Assembly (NCBI GenBank): GCA_010909165.1
Contig: MU008199.1
Location: 576,248 to 640,247 of the forward strand
DNA from: Anthoceros angustus
Lineage: Eukaryota; Streptophyta; Anthocerotopsida; Anthocerotales; Anthocerotaceae
Direction of reading: 5' to 3'
DNA length: 64,000 bases
Numbering within the stretch: position 1 is the first letter of the stretch; each line of letters opens with the position of its first letter. Of the stretch, positions 10,786-20,779 are shown piece by piece. The notes below the pieces were generated by a model. That model ran no database searches, was not told the origin of the DNA, and saw nothing but the letters and a program-made list of their open reading frames with translations. A program made the position numbers and the translations under genes.

Positions 10786-11265
10786 CGATCTGGCTTGGGC
10801 AGTGCTAAAGTATGACATCAAAGTGCGAGACGTGCATTGTGACCGGATCCAAAAGCAAGTTGTGTCACGAGCGTAAGAGACTTGATGGGGAGTACCTAAC
10901 CTCTTGGCGTGGAGTCGGTGAAGGGTTACAGTGGCTGGCCGATGGATGTTCGCATGATAAGGTTGTCCCATTTGAGTTGTCTTGGGCAACGGTGGACCTT
11001 GTCATCGCGGTTGGGAGTGTCACTATCCTCTGCAGCAGGTCAAGGTGAAGGATCCTGACGGCATTGTTCTACGACGATGAGGATCTTGCGGCGTCCGAGA
11101 AAGGGCAAGAAAGGCCTTGTGGATACATGTTGGAGAATGTGCCGGCATGCATGATGAAGAGCAAGTCCGGAGAGTTTTGCCACGATCAGGGTGTTGGGTC
11201 AGCTTCTGGATGCTCAATTTGGTGCCTAGCATCGCCTCCACCTTGGTGGCATGCGAGATCCCGCC
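10786..11265 (+). pseudogene. DNMT3-like C5-MTase domain, inverted-array unit 3 (+)
   Basis: Begins inside motif I context (tggcttgggcagtgctaaag) and continues with IKVRDVHCDR, GVGEGLQWLADGCSHDKVVP, a frameshifted motif IV (VDLVIAVG; gggagtgtcacta where unit 1 has gggagtgtcagacta) and GYMLENVPACMMK near 11125-11155. It ends close to the HRLRW-type block near 11240. Confidence 0.62.
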
Positions 11266-11785
11266 GCCTTCGAGAGGCGTGCTAGGCCTCGAACCAAATT
11301 GAGTGCATCCAATAGAAGCCCCCGACCAAAGACTCCTCGGATCGTGGCAAAATCCTCCGGACTTGCTTCTTCACGCTCATGCATGCCGGCACATTCTCCA
11401 ACATGTATCCACAAGGCCTTCTTGCTTCTCGGATCGCGCAAGATCCTCATCAGAGAACAATCCGTGATCCTTCGACCTGACCCTTGCCTGCAGAGGATAG
11501 TCAACATACTCCCAACTCGCAATGACAATCCATCGGCCAAGACAACTCAAATGGACAACCTATCATGCGAATAACATCCATCGCCAGCACTCCTCGTAAC
11601 CCTTCACCGACTCCCATCAAGAGGTTAGGTACTCCCCCATCAAGTCTCTACGCCTCGTGACATAATCTTGCTGGATCCGGTCACAATGCACGATCTCGCA
11701 CTTTTGATGCCACATTTAGCACCGCCCGCTTCGATCGATGCCTCCAAAGAGTTCCACGAGCACTATGTGGGCTGGAGCAGTTGGA
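11266..11785 (-). pseudogene. DNMT3-like C5-MTase domain, inverted-array unit 4 (-)
   Basis: Minus-strand remnants of the same domain: LLDALNLVRGLARL near 11300, an ENV region near 11390-11410, motif IV/TRD remains near 11470-11560, and IVLVELFGGIDRSG (motif I) at 11765-11725. On its 5' side the minus frame runs directly into a Pro-rich Copia integrase tail, so this end is a junction with the next element. Confidence 0.6.
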
Positions 11786-11799
11786 GCATGTGGAAGTGC

Positions 11800-12110
11800 C
11801 TGGACTGGAGCAGGGTAGATGATCTGATTCTCCTCTTGAGCTTGCATGTCATCTTCATCATAGTGTGTGGCCCCCTCAAGGTCGAGAGGGGAAGGAGCCT
11901 GACCGGTAGGGAGCAGGCCTGACATGCTGGTAGCGGTAGAGAGGTAGAAAGAGAGGCGAGATAGGAGTTGAGGATGAGAGACTCATGGAAATGGACACTG
12001 CGGGAAAGGATTATCTCTTTGGTGGATGGGTCAAAAAGGCGATAAGCTTTGACCTGGTCTGAATAGCCAATAAGGTTATGCATGATTATCAATGGCAGTA
12101 CAGTCTCGTG
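11800..12110 (-). pseudogene. Copia integrase C-terminus
   Basis: The minus strand encodes LIGYSDQVKAYRLFDPSTKE followed by IILSRSVHFHE, the conserved C-terminal segment of Copia integrase, then a short linker ending in PTAPAH where the methyltransferase unit begins. Orientation is opposite to the adjacent RNase H. Confidence 0.7.
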
Positions 12111-12114
12111 GGCC

Positions 12115-12500
12115 TGCAAGAAGATGCAGACCATCTGCACCTCCTCTACTGAGGTCGAGTAAGCAGCAACAACTCTAGCAGCCAAGGAGATATTGTGGAT
12201 TTGGCAGTTCCTGCACGACATCGACGAGAAGCAAGATCAGGCAACCCAGCTGCACTACGACAACCAATCCGCGATAGCTATGACTCATAACCCGGTGCTG
12301 CACGCGAGGACCAAGCATGTGGAGATCCAACACCACTTTATTCGGCAAGTAGTACCCAACAAGCAAGTCTCACTCTGTTACATCAACACAAGTGACAATA
12401 TTGCTGACCTGCTGACCAAGGGGCTTCCCAAGGCGCTTCATGACAAGCACACTGAAGGTATCAGGCTGGTGGATAGAGAAACTTATCTCGGGCTTCCCGG
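12115..12500 (+). CDS. Copia RNase H, C-terminal
   Basis: An STE-type start (SSTEVE, with a stop where AEY is usual) leads into LAAKEILWIWQFLHDIDE, LHYDNQSAIAM and ARTKHVEIQHHFIRQVV, the standard end of Copia RNase H. The DNQSA and KHVEI motifs are intact. The frame stays open to 12894, far past the usual end, through sequence I do not recognise. Confidence 0.75.
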
Positions 12501-12851
12501 CATGGCTCCCTGGCACCGTCGAAAGGGGAGCTCTAGCCTTCGGCCGGCCACTAAAGCGTCGATGGCCCATCATCCAAGAACTAGTCGTGGAGAGGTTGAG
12601 CCGCAGCTCCACCTCGCCTCAACTCGCCTCCTACTGCTTGACCCGACTCTTCCCAACTTTGGTTTTCACTGCTCTGCGTTTGGGTACTCCTCCTTGCTCG
12701 AGACTTTCAATCTTTGTGCATACTGCGTGGATTATGTGACTCGCAAGCTGGAGAAGCCACCAGAGACTGGCAAGCACACTCAGGACCAAATTCAAGCAGG
12801 CGTGGGAGATGGAGGCCATGGACCAGCGTCAGGATCCGTAGCGAGGGGGAG

Positions 12852-13080
12852 TGTTGAAGAACTGTCGCACATCCACCACGGATTGGGGTTTTAGCGAGAG
12901 GGTTCTGGACCCGACTGGCTAGCAGACTTTAGGGCACATTTCGTGCTTAGGGGCATAAGTGACTAGTTATCAGAGCAGTTGGTTTGATTATCATTCATAA
13001 CCGAACGAACAGTTACAGAACCACCTCCTGTACAGTATAAGAACAAGTTCGTGTATCAGTAAATTATCGATTCCTATGCA
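12852..13080 (+). repeat. 3' LTR of second Copia family
   Basis: Starts TGTTGAAGAACT after the purine tract. It contains a TATA-like GTATAAGAAC near 13036 and an imperfect hairpin (gattatcattcataac). The 3' boundary is uncertain; I place it at the CA near 13080 because similarity to 50789-51012 stops around there. Confidence 0.7.
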
Positions 13081-13139
13081 TTGCCAGTAATCTTGTGACA
13101 GCATTAAATGCGTCCACTCCCCGGTGGTGAAGCGCAGAT

Positions 13140-13205
13140 GCGTAATAGGGGAGTTCTTATCAATGTGTGCCTATTTGGCCTAAGCCATTTGGACACACAT
13201 TTATA
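13140..13205. repeat. Dispersed imperfect palindrome, copy 1
   Basis: A near-palindrome around TTTGGCCTAAGCCATTTGG flanked by GTGTG and CACAC. A second copy with TTTGGCCTAGGCCATTTGG lies at 43968-44006. It is probably the end of a small dispersed repeat. Confidence 0.45.
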
Positions 13206-13363
13206 TCATATTTATTTCATATTTAGTTTTTAAGGAGTACATATTTGGCTCCATGCTGTTGTAGCTAGGGCCCAAAATCTTGTCTGGAAAACGAAAAGTA
13301 ATAATATATTTAAATATAGGAAATAAGATTTTAAAATTTTACAAGTTAAAGACACGTACTTAA

Positions 13364-13433
13364 GCACTGGCCGGGAATCGAATCCAGATCTGTTGTGGGG
13401 CAGGATACTTTTCTCCCATTGAACCACCAGTGC
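13364..13433 (-). pseudogene. tRNA-Gly(GCC)-like relic
   Basis: Seventy nucleotides align without gaps to plant tRNA-Gly(GCC) as I know it. The acceptor arms GCACTGG/CCAGTGC pair perfectly, the T-loop region GATTCGATTCCCGG is close to consensus, and the anticodon loop reads CTGCCCC with GCC in place. The anticodon stem (GTATC against ACAAC) does not pair well, so it is a relic or the head of a tRNA-derived SINE. The sequence downstream on the minus strand is AT-rich without a terminator-like T run at the expected position. Confidence 0.5.
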
Positions 13434-13955
13434 GAACCATATTCACAACCACGTTTATGTTCAATTACACGGTTGTCTTTGCAAACTGCTATCAGACCTC
13501 ACTACCACCATGATCTTCCAACGCACACATGCTATACCTCCCATCGCTAATTCCGATCATTTTGATTTGAACATCCGCAATGCAGCGCAGCATTCAGTCC
13601 TGCAGACCCGTCCCCAGCTCTGAATTTCCTGAAAAGCCAACAATCCACCCTAAACCCTATATACCCATATTGGGATATATTTTTCTCTGTCCCGACAAGG
13701 AGATGTTGCATCCTTAGAAAAGAAATCCATTAGTCTTGAAATCTTCATTGCAGCTCCAGCAACACGGTTAGGTCTGTGGTAAACTGCACCTTGCTGGAGC
13801 ACGTGCTTGGCCTGGTCATTTCACACGGACAACAAGAATGTGATAAACTGCCCCTTGATACAGCTCGTGCTTGACCTGGTCATTTCAGATGGACAACCGA
13901 AACAAGAAAATTGACTGCTGAGTCTAGCTATCACTGACCTTGCCAAACTTCGTTG
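13434..13955. other. Intergenic sequence
   Basis: No gene recognised. A short duplicated phrase (gacctggtcatttcacacggacaac at 13811, gacctggtcatttcagatggacaac at 13873) marks a local 60-bp tandem repeat. Confidence 0.5.
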
Positions 13956-13959
13956 AAAA

Positions 13960-14730
13960 CTACAGTCCCATAAAGGAATCCCAGAGTTATATCCTAGAAT
14001 GTCTGCACATCCTTTGTGGCCAAGCTATCCAAAACCTGGCGTGCATCTTCAAGCTCGCCACATTTTGCATACACGTCCCACCAGGCAGTTGCCAACAAAT
14101 ACTCGTGGACTGCGTAACCATCACCATCTTGCACAGCGTCAACGTGTATGTATGTAGTCCCCTCTCACGTCCACATTTTCACCTCCAGGAGCAGAGCATC
14201 GCATAAGGCATCATCCAGTGTCCACCATGGACTTCTCTACCCTACCTTCAGTGCATACATGAGGAAGAGTTGGTTCCCCAAGTATGTATCCGACTCGTAC
14301 CTGAGTTTGACTGCGAACTCGGTCTTAGCTGTACATGGATACTTCTTAGTTGTGCGCTCTTTTAGCACTGTGTAAAAAAGCGACTAAGAAATAGCAGAGT
14401 CTCTCTGCACCAGAGATTCCAATTTTCAGGGCTCAAACGGCCTCAGAAAGCTTCCAGTGCTGACATAACATGCTCACGGTTCCAGCCGTAACGACACCCA
14501 TTCAGATCCTTCACGCCTACCAGGTTCAGGCTTATCCTGAGAGCTGGACTCGGAAGGAGAGGCACCATGACCACCTGCATATCCAAGGAAACGAGCTGAT
14601 AAATCAACCCAGGTAGTTTAAACATTTTCTTCAGGCGCAGCACTTCACCACCCTTTACGTCGGGAGTGAGGCGAACAGGAGCTCTTATCGCAGTATGTCG
14701 TACAGGGTAGTGTCCTGCCACAGTTTTCTG
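13960..14730 (-). pseudogene. PPR pseudogene, decayed paralogue
   Basis: Two blocks match the intact gene at 14889-17273. 13990-14130 parallels the PPR unit around 16110-16290. 14220-14720 parallels its N-terminal part: the minus frame 14443-14721 has GEVLRLKKMFKLPG and QLVSLDMQ, compared with GEVLWLKNMFKPAW and QLVSLDMQ in the intact protein. Most repeats are deleted and stops are frequent. This is a tandem duplicate that lost function. Confidence 0.72.
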
Positions 14731-14888
14731 TCAGACTTACATCTTCGAACAGCGGTCCCTGTATGACCACACCATCCTGAAGGATAGTCTGGACGGGTTT
14801 TCCTTGGGTACCCAGAAACAGGAAACATAGTTTCTACGTTTTGGCATCCAGAAGGAGGAGAGATTCATTCAATTGTGAGCACTGGGTT

Positions 14889-17273
14889 TCACGGTCGACC
14901 ATTACAACTGCAACAACCAGCTGTGAATCGATGCACACGGTACCCATCCCTGACAACAATGTCTCTCTGTTCAAGCCTTGACATGATCTCCGTGGAACTG
15001 TGGCAGTCGCTGCACATGCGTAGATTCTTCGTTACCACCAGAGGTGTCCCACTCGGAGTGTTCAAGAGACCAAACGCCAGAGCTAGCTTCTCAGCATGGC
15101 CACAAAGCACATCTTCCTTTTCCTTCTCACACACTGGCTTCAACACCAATTTTGTGTGAGGTACGTGGCCTCCTTCCTGTTTCAGACGTGCATTCGTGCT
15201 CTCTACTTTGAGGGCAATATCCTCCCTTGTCTCTCCTACCACAAATCTATGTACCTCATTTCTCACCTCAACGGTTGCCACTGCAGGTTTCTTGTTAGCT
15301 CCTGCTACCCTTCTCTGTGTTTCAATCCTGTCTACATCGCTCCACCTGCCTGCATCTGCAAAGACATTGGCCATAAGCACATACGCGGGCGCATGCTGGG
15401 AGTCCAGTCTAACAATGCTCTCAAAACACCACACCGCCCTCTCTATATCCCCATGACATTTGCTAGCATTCAGCAAAGACATCAACCCCACAACATTACT
15501 TTGGCCGTCACATAACAATAGTATCTTCTCTGCCTCATCTAAATGGCCCGCACGCCCAAGAAGATCAATCATACAATTGTGATGCTCAATAGTGGGATTG
15601 ATGCCATGTTGTTCAGCCATGGAATGAAAGTAGTTGCGACCCTCATGGACCAGTCCCTCGTGACTGCATGCTACCAAAAGGCAAGTGAAAGTTGTACCAT
15701 TAGGCTGAATACCGGCAACTAACATCTCCTCAAAACAAGCTAGTGCCTTGTGACCTTCATCACAAGTACCGTACCCAGATATCAGCGCGGTCCATGTCAC
15801 CACGTCCTTTGTGGCCATGCTGTCAAACACCTGGCGTGCATCTTCCAGTTCACCACATTTTGCATACATGTCCACCAGGCAGTTGCCCACCAGTACCTGA
15901 TCTAGCAGCCCTCTTCCCACAATCTGTGAGTGCAGTTGCCTGCCCTTCTGTAAGGCACCAGTGCCTGCACAGGCCTTCAGAAGGCAAGCAAAAGTGACAT
16001 GGTTAGGCAAAATGAGGCCTTCTTGCTCCATTTGTTCATACACAACTAGCGCCTCTTGGCCGAGCCCTTGCTGTGCATACCCTGCAATCAGCGCCGTCCA
16101 TGTCACCACATTCTTTGTGTTCATGCTGTCAAAAACCTGGCGTGCATCTTCCAGTTCACCACATTTTGCATACCCAGCAATCAGGGCATTCCATGTCACC
16201 ACATCCTTTGTGGCCATGCTGTCAAAAACCTGGAGTGCATCTTTCAGTTCACCACATTTTGCATACATGTCCACCAGACAGTTGCCAACAAACACGTCAG
16301 GAGGAATGCCACTGTGTAATACATCACAGTGCACTTTCCTACCAGATTCCAAGTCGGCCGAATACGCACAAGCTTGAAGGGCAGCTACAAAAACGTGAGC
16401 ATCCGCCTTCACTCCTGACCTACGCATCTCATGGTACAGTTGCAAGGCCTCGTTAGGTTTTCCATGCTTAGCATATGCAGAGATTATGGAAAACCACATG
16501 AAGACATCTGGTTTGCGCACCCTGGTGAACACATCCATGGCCTCTTGCAGACTACCTCGACATGCATACATGCGCAAGATATGGTTCCCCAAGTATGCAT
16601 CCGACTCATACCCGAGTTTGACTGTGAGGTCATGAACTCGTCGCCCCACAACCAGATCCTTCTTAGCTATACACAGTTTCAGAACAGCGTAAAACAGAGA
16701 CTGAGAAATAGCAGAGTCTGCCAGCGCCAGAGATTCCAGGGCTCCAACGGCCTCGGAAAGCTTCCCCTGCTGACATAATGTGCTCACGGTTACAGCCGAA
16801 ACAATGCCCATTTCAGATCCTGCACACCTGTTACGTTCAGGCTTGTCCCGAGAGCTGGACCCGGAAGGAGAGGCCCCATGACCCATCTGCATATCCAAGG
16901 AAACGAGCTGCTCATCAACCCAAGCTGGCTTGAACATGTTCTTTAACCACAGCACCTCGCCGGACCCCTTACGCCGGAAGTGAGGGGGACGAAGCCCCTT
17001 CTTATCTCGTCTGTTGTCCCACCACATGGTAGGGTCCAGAAAAAATTGTTGCCACAAGTGCTCCTGCTCCTGGCGACGACCATCGCTGGAGAACCCATCC
17101 CCACCCACAAATTTCCTCGGAAGTGGAAGTGCTGGGCTCGTTACACTGCTGCTCCTGGAGGCTTGGTTGATTGCCGGGGGTTGACTCCCAGAAGAGAGGT
17201 AAGCGGCAGCTCCTTGCAGAATCCCTGTAGACACACCAATTTGTTGGGTCCACAACAGTCCTCGCCGACGCAT
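14889..17273 (-). CDS. PLS-class PPR-DYW protein, KP/GRP type (organellar RNA editing factor)
   Basis: A single intronless frame of 794 codons. Residues 1-55 resemble an organelle transit peptide (Arg/Ser/Ala-rich). PLS repeats follow from about residue 150, with units such as VFVGNCLVDMYAKCGELKDA and KDVVTWNALIAGYAK, then E1/E2 motifs. The C-terminal DYW deaminase domain has H-A-E at 726-728 (zinc and catalytic Glu), C754xxC757 and CSC at 788-790. The protein ends NGRP instead of DYW, and the PG box reads KKPAVATVEV rather than KPGCSWIEV. These are marks of the DYW:KP/GRP group in hornworts, lycophytes and ferns, linked to U-to-C editing. PPR tracts bind RNA base by base; the target is not deducible here. 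The frame has no damage. Start chosen at the first Met of the frame. Confidence 0.92.
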   Translation of the reverse strand: MRRRGLLWTQQIGVSTGILQGAAAYLSSGSQPPAINQASRSSSVTSPALPLPRKFVGGDGFSSDGRRQEQEHLWQQFFLDPTMWWDNRRDKKGLRPPHFRRKGSGEVLWLKNMFKPAWVDEQLVSLDMQMGHGASPSGSSSRDKPERNRCAGSEMGIVSAVTVSTLCQQGKLSEAVGALESLALADSAISQSLFYAVLKLCIAKKDLVVGRRVHDLTVKLGYESDAYLGNHILRMYACRGSLQEAMDVFTRVRKPDVFMWFSIISAYAKHGKPNEALQLYHEMRRSGVKADAHVFVAALQACAYSADLESGRKVHCDVLHSGIPPDVFVGNCLVDMYAKCGELKDALQVFDSMATKDVVTWNALIAGYAKCGELEDARQVFDSMNTKNVVTWTALIAGYAQQGLGQEALVVYEQMEQEGLILPNHVTFACLLKACAGTGALQKGRQLHSQIVGRGLLDQVLVGNCLVDMYAKCGELEDARQVFDSMATKDVVTWTALISGYGTCDEGHKALACFEEMLVAGIQPNGTTFTCLLVACSHEGLVHEGRNYFHSMAEQHGINPTIEHHNCMIDLLGRAGHLDEAEKILLLCDGQSNVVGLMSLLNASKCHGDIERAVWCFESIVRLDSQHAPAYVLMANVFADAGRWSDVDRIETQRRVAGANKKPAVATVEVRNEVHRFVVGETREDIALKVESTNARLKQEGGHVPHTKLVLKPVCEKEKEDVLCGHAEKLALAFGLLNTPSGTPLVVTKNLRMCSDCHSSTEIMSRLEQRDIVVRDGYRVHRFTAGCCSCNGRP

Positions 17274-17389
17274 CGCCCCTTAGCCTGGAGCGAGAACTGG
17301 GACGGCGTAGGACAACAGCTACTGCTAACGACCAGCGGGATGTGAACATATGTAGATGTATCATATAAGCACAAAGAAATATCTTTGTA

Positions 17390-17640
17390 CCTCGTTATTC
17401 ATGTCAATGGGCGGCACAATAGGTTTCTCGTTAGCTCCTGCTGCCCTTCTCTATGCTTCAGTCCTGTCTATCGGTCCACCAACCTGCATCTCCGTAGGGA
17501 TTGGCGTTGAGCACATACTTATGGATGCAGGCGCCTCCAGGGGGTCCAGCCAAGCAGTGTTGCCCCCTCTGGATCCTCATGGCTACTTTTGCAAGCATTC
17601 AGCAAAGAATCCATCAGCATGAATGGATGGAAACGACTCG
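17390..17640 (-). pseudogene. PPR gene fragment
   Basis: The block matches 15250-15490 of the intact PPR gene (for example ggtttctcgttagctcctgctgcccttctct against ggtttcttgttagctcctgctacccttctct, quoted in part). It corresponds to the region just before the DYW domain on the minus strand. No extended frame remains. With 13960-14730 it shows that the PPR gene sits in a small decayed cluster. Confidence 0.65.
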
Positions 17641-18285
17641 AAGCGTGATGTGGGACTGGAATACACGGAGGTGACAGACAACGCATATCTTGGTTGCACA
17701 CCATAATCAAAATTATACATATGTACGCGGAAACGACTCAAAACATGATGGGGGACTGCCTCAAAGCCTCATGTGGGACTGCCTCAAAGGGGAACAGGAG
17801 ACTTTATTATAAAAAAGAAATGGGAAAAGCATGATGTGGGACTGTAATGTAGACAGGTAACAGAACACAAGGTTATCTACCTCTATTGATATGCAACTGA
17901 TGGGTTTCATACGTAATTACCTTATACAATTAGGTCTCTCACCACCAATTCTAGCTCTTTTACTCACGAGAAAGCAAACCCTTGTAGGGGATGGATCGTC
18001 TCTAGGCATGATGCAGAGCCCATATGATTTGGGAAACTCGCTCCGCTATGTACAATGTCATGATGTTTAGGGTCAGCGGGCAAAGATGTGGATTAGTCCA
18101 TCGTCCTGGGGCGTCGCGTATGGCAGATGCTTTTTGATTCTCATGCCTTCTCCTGTACTGTCCGCAAGTTTCCAGCTGCCAAAGCAACATCCATGTCGCA
18201 AGCTTGCGTTCAATTTCATGGTGGTATTCAACCCTGGAAAAAAACATGAGTCCCCGATTCCTCTAAGCAGAAAATTTGGGCATAT
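17641..18285. other. Intergenic sequence
   Basis: No gene recognised. A phrase like catgatgtgggactg recurs around 17645, 17735, 17765 and 17830, giving a loose, irregular repeat. Confidence 0.45.
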
Positions 18286-18289
18286 GGGG

Positions 18290-20354
18290 GCTTACTCATA
18301 GTCCACGCTGAGATAGTGCAGAATCATGATGCTGATTAACCTTGTCAAGTATATTCCTGCGTTGATCACAAGCAGGCCTTGTGTGTCATTGGGCATGAGC
18401 CAGTGCCAAGTGGTTACCAAGTTGAGACGATTCCATGAAAGGAGCACATCTGTAGCTGACATCCCTCTTTGTACTTGCCTGGACATTTCCTGGCACCGCC
18501 TCCGAAGGGAACCAAGAAAGGCGTGAACCTTGAACGGTCTTCAGGTTTCTGCAGCGTTCATCACAGTCAGAACATTCGTGGAACTGCCGGAAATGGTTTC
18601 ATCTTCCGAATGGTATCATGGAACAGAGTTTTTGCATGCCCCAGATGACAAAGCTTACCGCCCACCGATTGGGATTGAAAGAGTAGGGATCGTCGAAATA
18701 AGTAGGAGAGAAGTGGGATGCACGAGACCATGCCAGAACTTTCCACCCTTTGGGTATCCTGTAGCCTAGGTCACACCACAAAAAACAGAAGAATAGGATG
18801 CAACAGGTCAGAATTGGGGCTTTCAGGCGTCAACTGGTGTGTGACCCAAAACGCTCCAGACGGTTCAAGCTGTATGCACACCTTTGCAGTCCACATCTCG
18901 GGTAGCAACACGAAATGCGATGCGCGAAAGGCTTAGCCGCCTCAGGCTCTCCGTCCAGACCTGCAGATAAATTTGCCATTCCGAGAACCTCAGGTGGTTG
19001 AGATGCTCTTTCACAAGCCTATCTCGATCTCCAAGTGCTCTTCCTGTGTTTGAAGCACATATGATTCAACTTAGCCTTCTGTACAGGCCGGAGACATGCA
19101 AGCAGAACCTGGCCGGACGTAGCTCCTGGAGGCTCCTGGAGGCTCGTGTTGGCTCATAACCAGGCTCACTCACCCGGACTTTATCCTTCATTTCCTGGTG
19201 CTTTGCCAGAAACAGAGCTATCCACATGATTTGACAAACTGTGGTCCGGTAGCCCGCAAGCATGAACCCAACCAGATTGTAGCTCAGTTCCTCGTTGGTC
19301 AGATTGAGCCCATCCTCATCTTTTGCGATCATAAGCTCGTGCAGAAAATCCTGCTTGTGAATTTTCTTTTCCCGCCGTTCCTTGGTCTCATCATGGATTA
19401 GAGCAGACACATTGCGATAGCCCTCCCACCACATACATATATGACAACCAGTTGGTTTCCAGTTCTCACGACTTCATGGGTGATGAAGGGAACATTGTAT
19501 TTACGAACAAACATTCATGATCATGAATGGCCATCGATGAGCATGTTGAGAGCAAGACGGTAACCTCGACAGCCTTGTAGTGCGTGGTACCGGACACGCT
19601 CGAATTCCCTCTGCGTATCGCTCCAGCTGCTCCATCATCCAAGTGGCCCTCTCGCTGGGCTCAAATCTTAGAAACGCCGACAAGATGATGTTGAGTATCA
19701 GCTGCAGCAGTCCGGATCCCCAACCATGGCACCAACAGGTGAGCACAAGCTTACACAACAAAGCTGGCCAGCGTCCTGGCAGGATCTTTAGGACGGTGAT
19801 CAATATGAGCAGGATTTCAACAAGCCAACGTTGAACAATATGATCTGAACATGACCAGGATTTTAAACAAGCAGCCAACCTTTCGAGTTCTTGAGAGTGC
19901 GTATGACGATGCTGGTGATTCGAGGAATGGCAGCTCTGAGGGCGGGGGGTCATGTCCGCGGACACGGTGATGATGGACTTGCTGCCGAACAGATGCGACT
20001 TGAGAATTTCGTCATTTCCGTATCTGCTATCCATCTCAGTTGCCAGCAACTTCAGTCAAGCATTCCATTCCAGCATTTTGAAATCAAGTCGCGGATGCAT
20101 TGCAGGGACCTCGGGAGATCACACAAGACCCACTTCTGAATTCTGCTTCGGATGAACTCGTCTGGATTGTACTTGAAGGTGCGCCAGAAATCCAACATCT
20201 CGCCGATTACCGGCAGGCCCAAGTCTCCCGGTGGCATTCTGATTCCGCTCGGGAGATTGCGCACAGAAAAATACCAGTTGTTGAAGTTGCGCAGCAACAG
20301 CAGCAGGACCGTGGCCCCAGCCATCAGCAGGGCTGCAGCTGCTGTGAGATCCAT
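18290..20354 (-). CDS. Cytochrome P450, CYP85 clan (CYP716/CYP725-like)
   Basis: A microsomal monooxygenase gene with introns. Exon 1 (20354-20134) has a membrane anchor and the proline hinge (PPGDLGLPVIGEMLDFW). Its donor GTGGGT joins exon 2 at 20023 to read IQKYGNDEILKSHLFGSKS. Later blocks are FLRFEPSERATWMMEQLERY (about 19650), the I-helix FMLAGYRTTVCQIMW (about 19260), K-helix ESLRR (ExxR, 18937-18951), GYRIPKGWKVL with FNPNRW (18600-18770), and the heme loop GGGARKCPG (18477-18503). The order and hinge fit CYP85-clan enzymes acting on triterpenoids, diterpenoids or steroids; the substrate is unknown. Reading frame slips after the heme loop and in exon 2, so it is either damaged or affected by sequencing indels. 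Confidence 0.8.
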
Positions 20355-20640
20355 CCCGGAGATTTTTCAACAACCATGCTTCTATCCTTTTCTTTCATCC
20401 ATCGCTGGAGATTAGAATTATCCGAAACAAATGTGTGAAGTGTGAAATATGGGATATGAACCTATTGCCTTGTGCACGATGATTCTTTACATGGATGCAT
20501 AAGATAAAGACAAGATCTTTTAACTGCACAACACTCTCGTCTTACACTTTCGGCATGGAGAAGACATTTGGGTGCTATAAATTGTCACCCAAAATCACAA
20601 AAATTCACAATCTCCATGGCCATCAACTTCAATTGTGATA
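20355..20640. other. P450 upstream region
   Basis: No gene recognised. As the 5' side of the minus-strand P450 it should hold its promoter, but I see no convincing TATA position. Confidence 0.35.
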
Positions 20641-20644
20641 AAAA

Positions 20645-20778
20645 ACAAGAATGAATTTTTTTCCCAAATATTTCTCAGATTTTTTTTTGAGAAATATTTG
20701 GGAAAAATATTTCTCAAAAACATTTTTGAGAAATATTTGGGAAAAAATTTCTCAACTATTTCTCAAATATTTGAGACC
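20645..20778. repeat. AT-rich foldback array
   Basis: Alternating direct and inverted copies of GAGAAATATTT / AAATATTTCTC occur about nine times in 130 bp, so the strand can fold on itself repeatedly. No terminal repeats or ORF are visible. Confidence 0.65.
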
Positions 20779-20779
20779 T

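Larger units (their letters stand above)
11786..13080 (+). mobile_element. Truncated, internally inverted Copia element
   Basis: Contains a minus-strand integrase tail (11800-12110), a plus-strand RNase H (12115-12500), a purine tract (GCGAGGGGGAG) and a 3' LTR. The opposite orientation of integrase and RNase H shows an inversion near 12110. RT is absent. The LTR matches the 5' LTR at 50789, so both belong to one family. Confidence 0.72.

Noticed and set aside
15096-17345. Plus-strand ORFs opposite the PPR gene
   Set aside because: Shadow frames of the intact 794-codon minus-strand PPR gene.
20645-20778. Possible CRISPR-like or MITE array
   Set aside because: Units are irregular, spacers are not unique, and there are no terminal repeats or target duplication; simple AT-rich foldback repeat.
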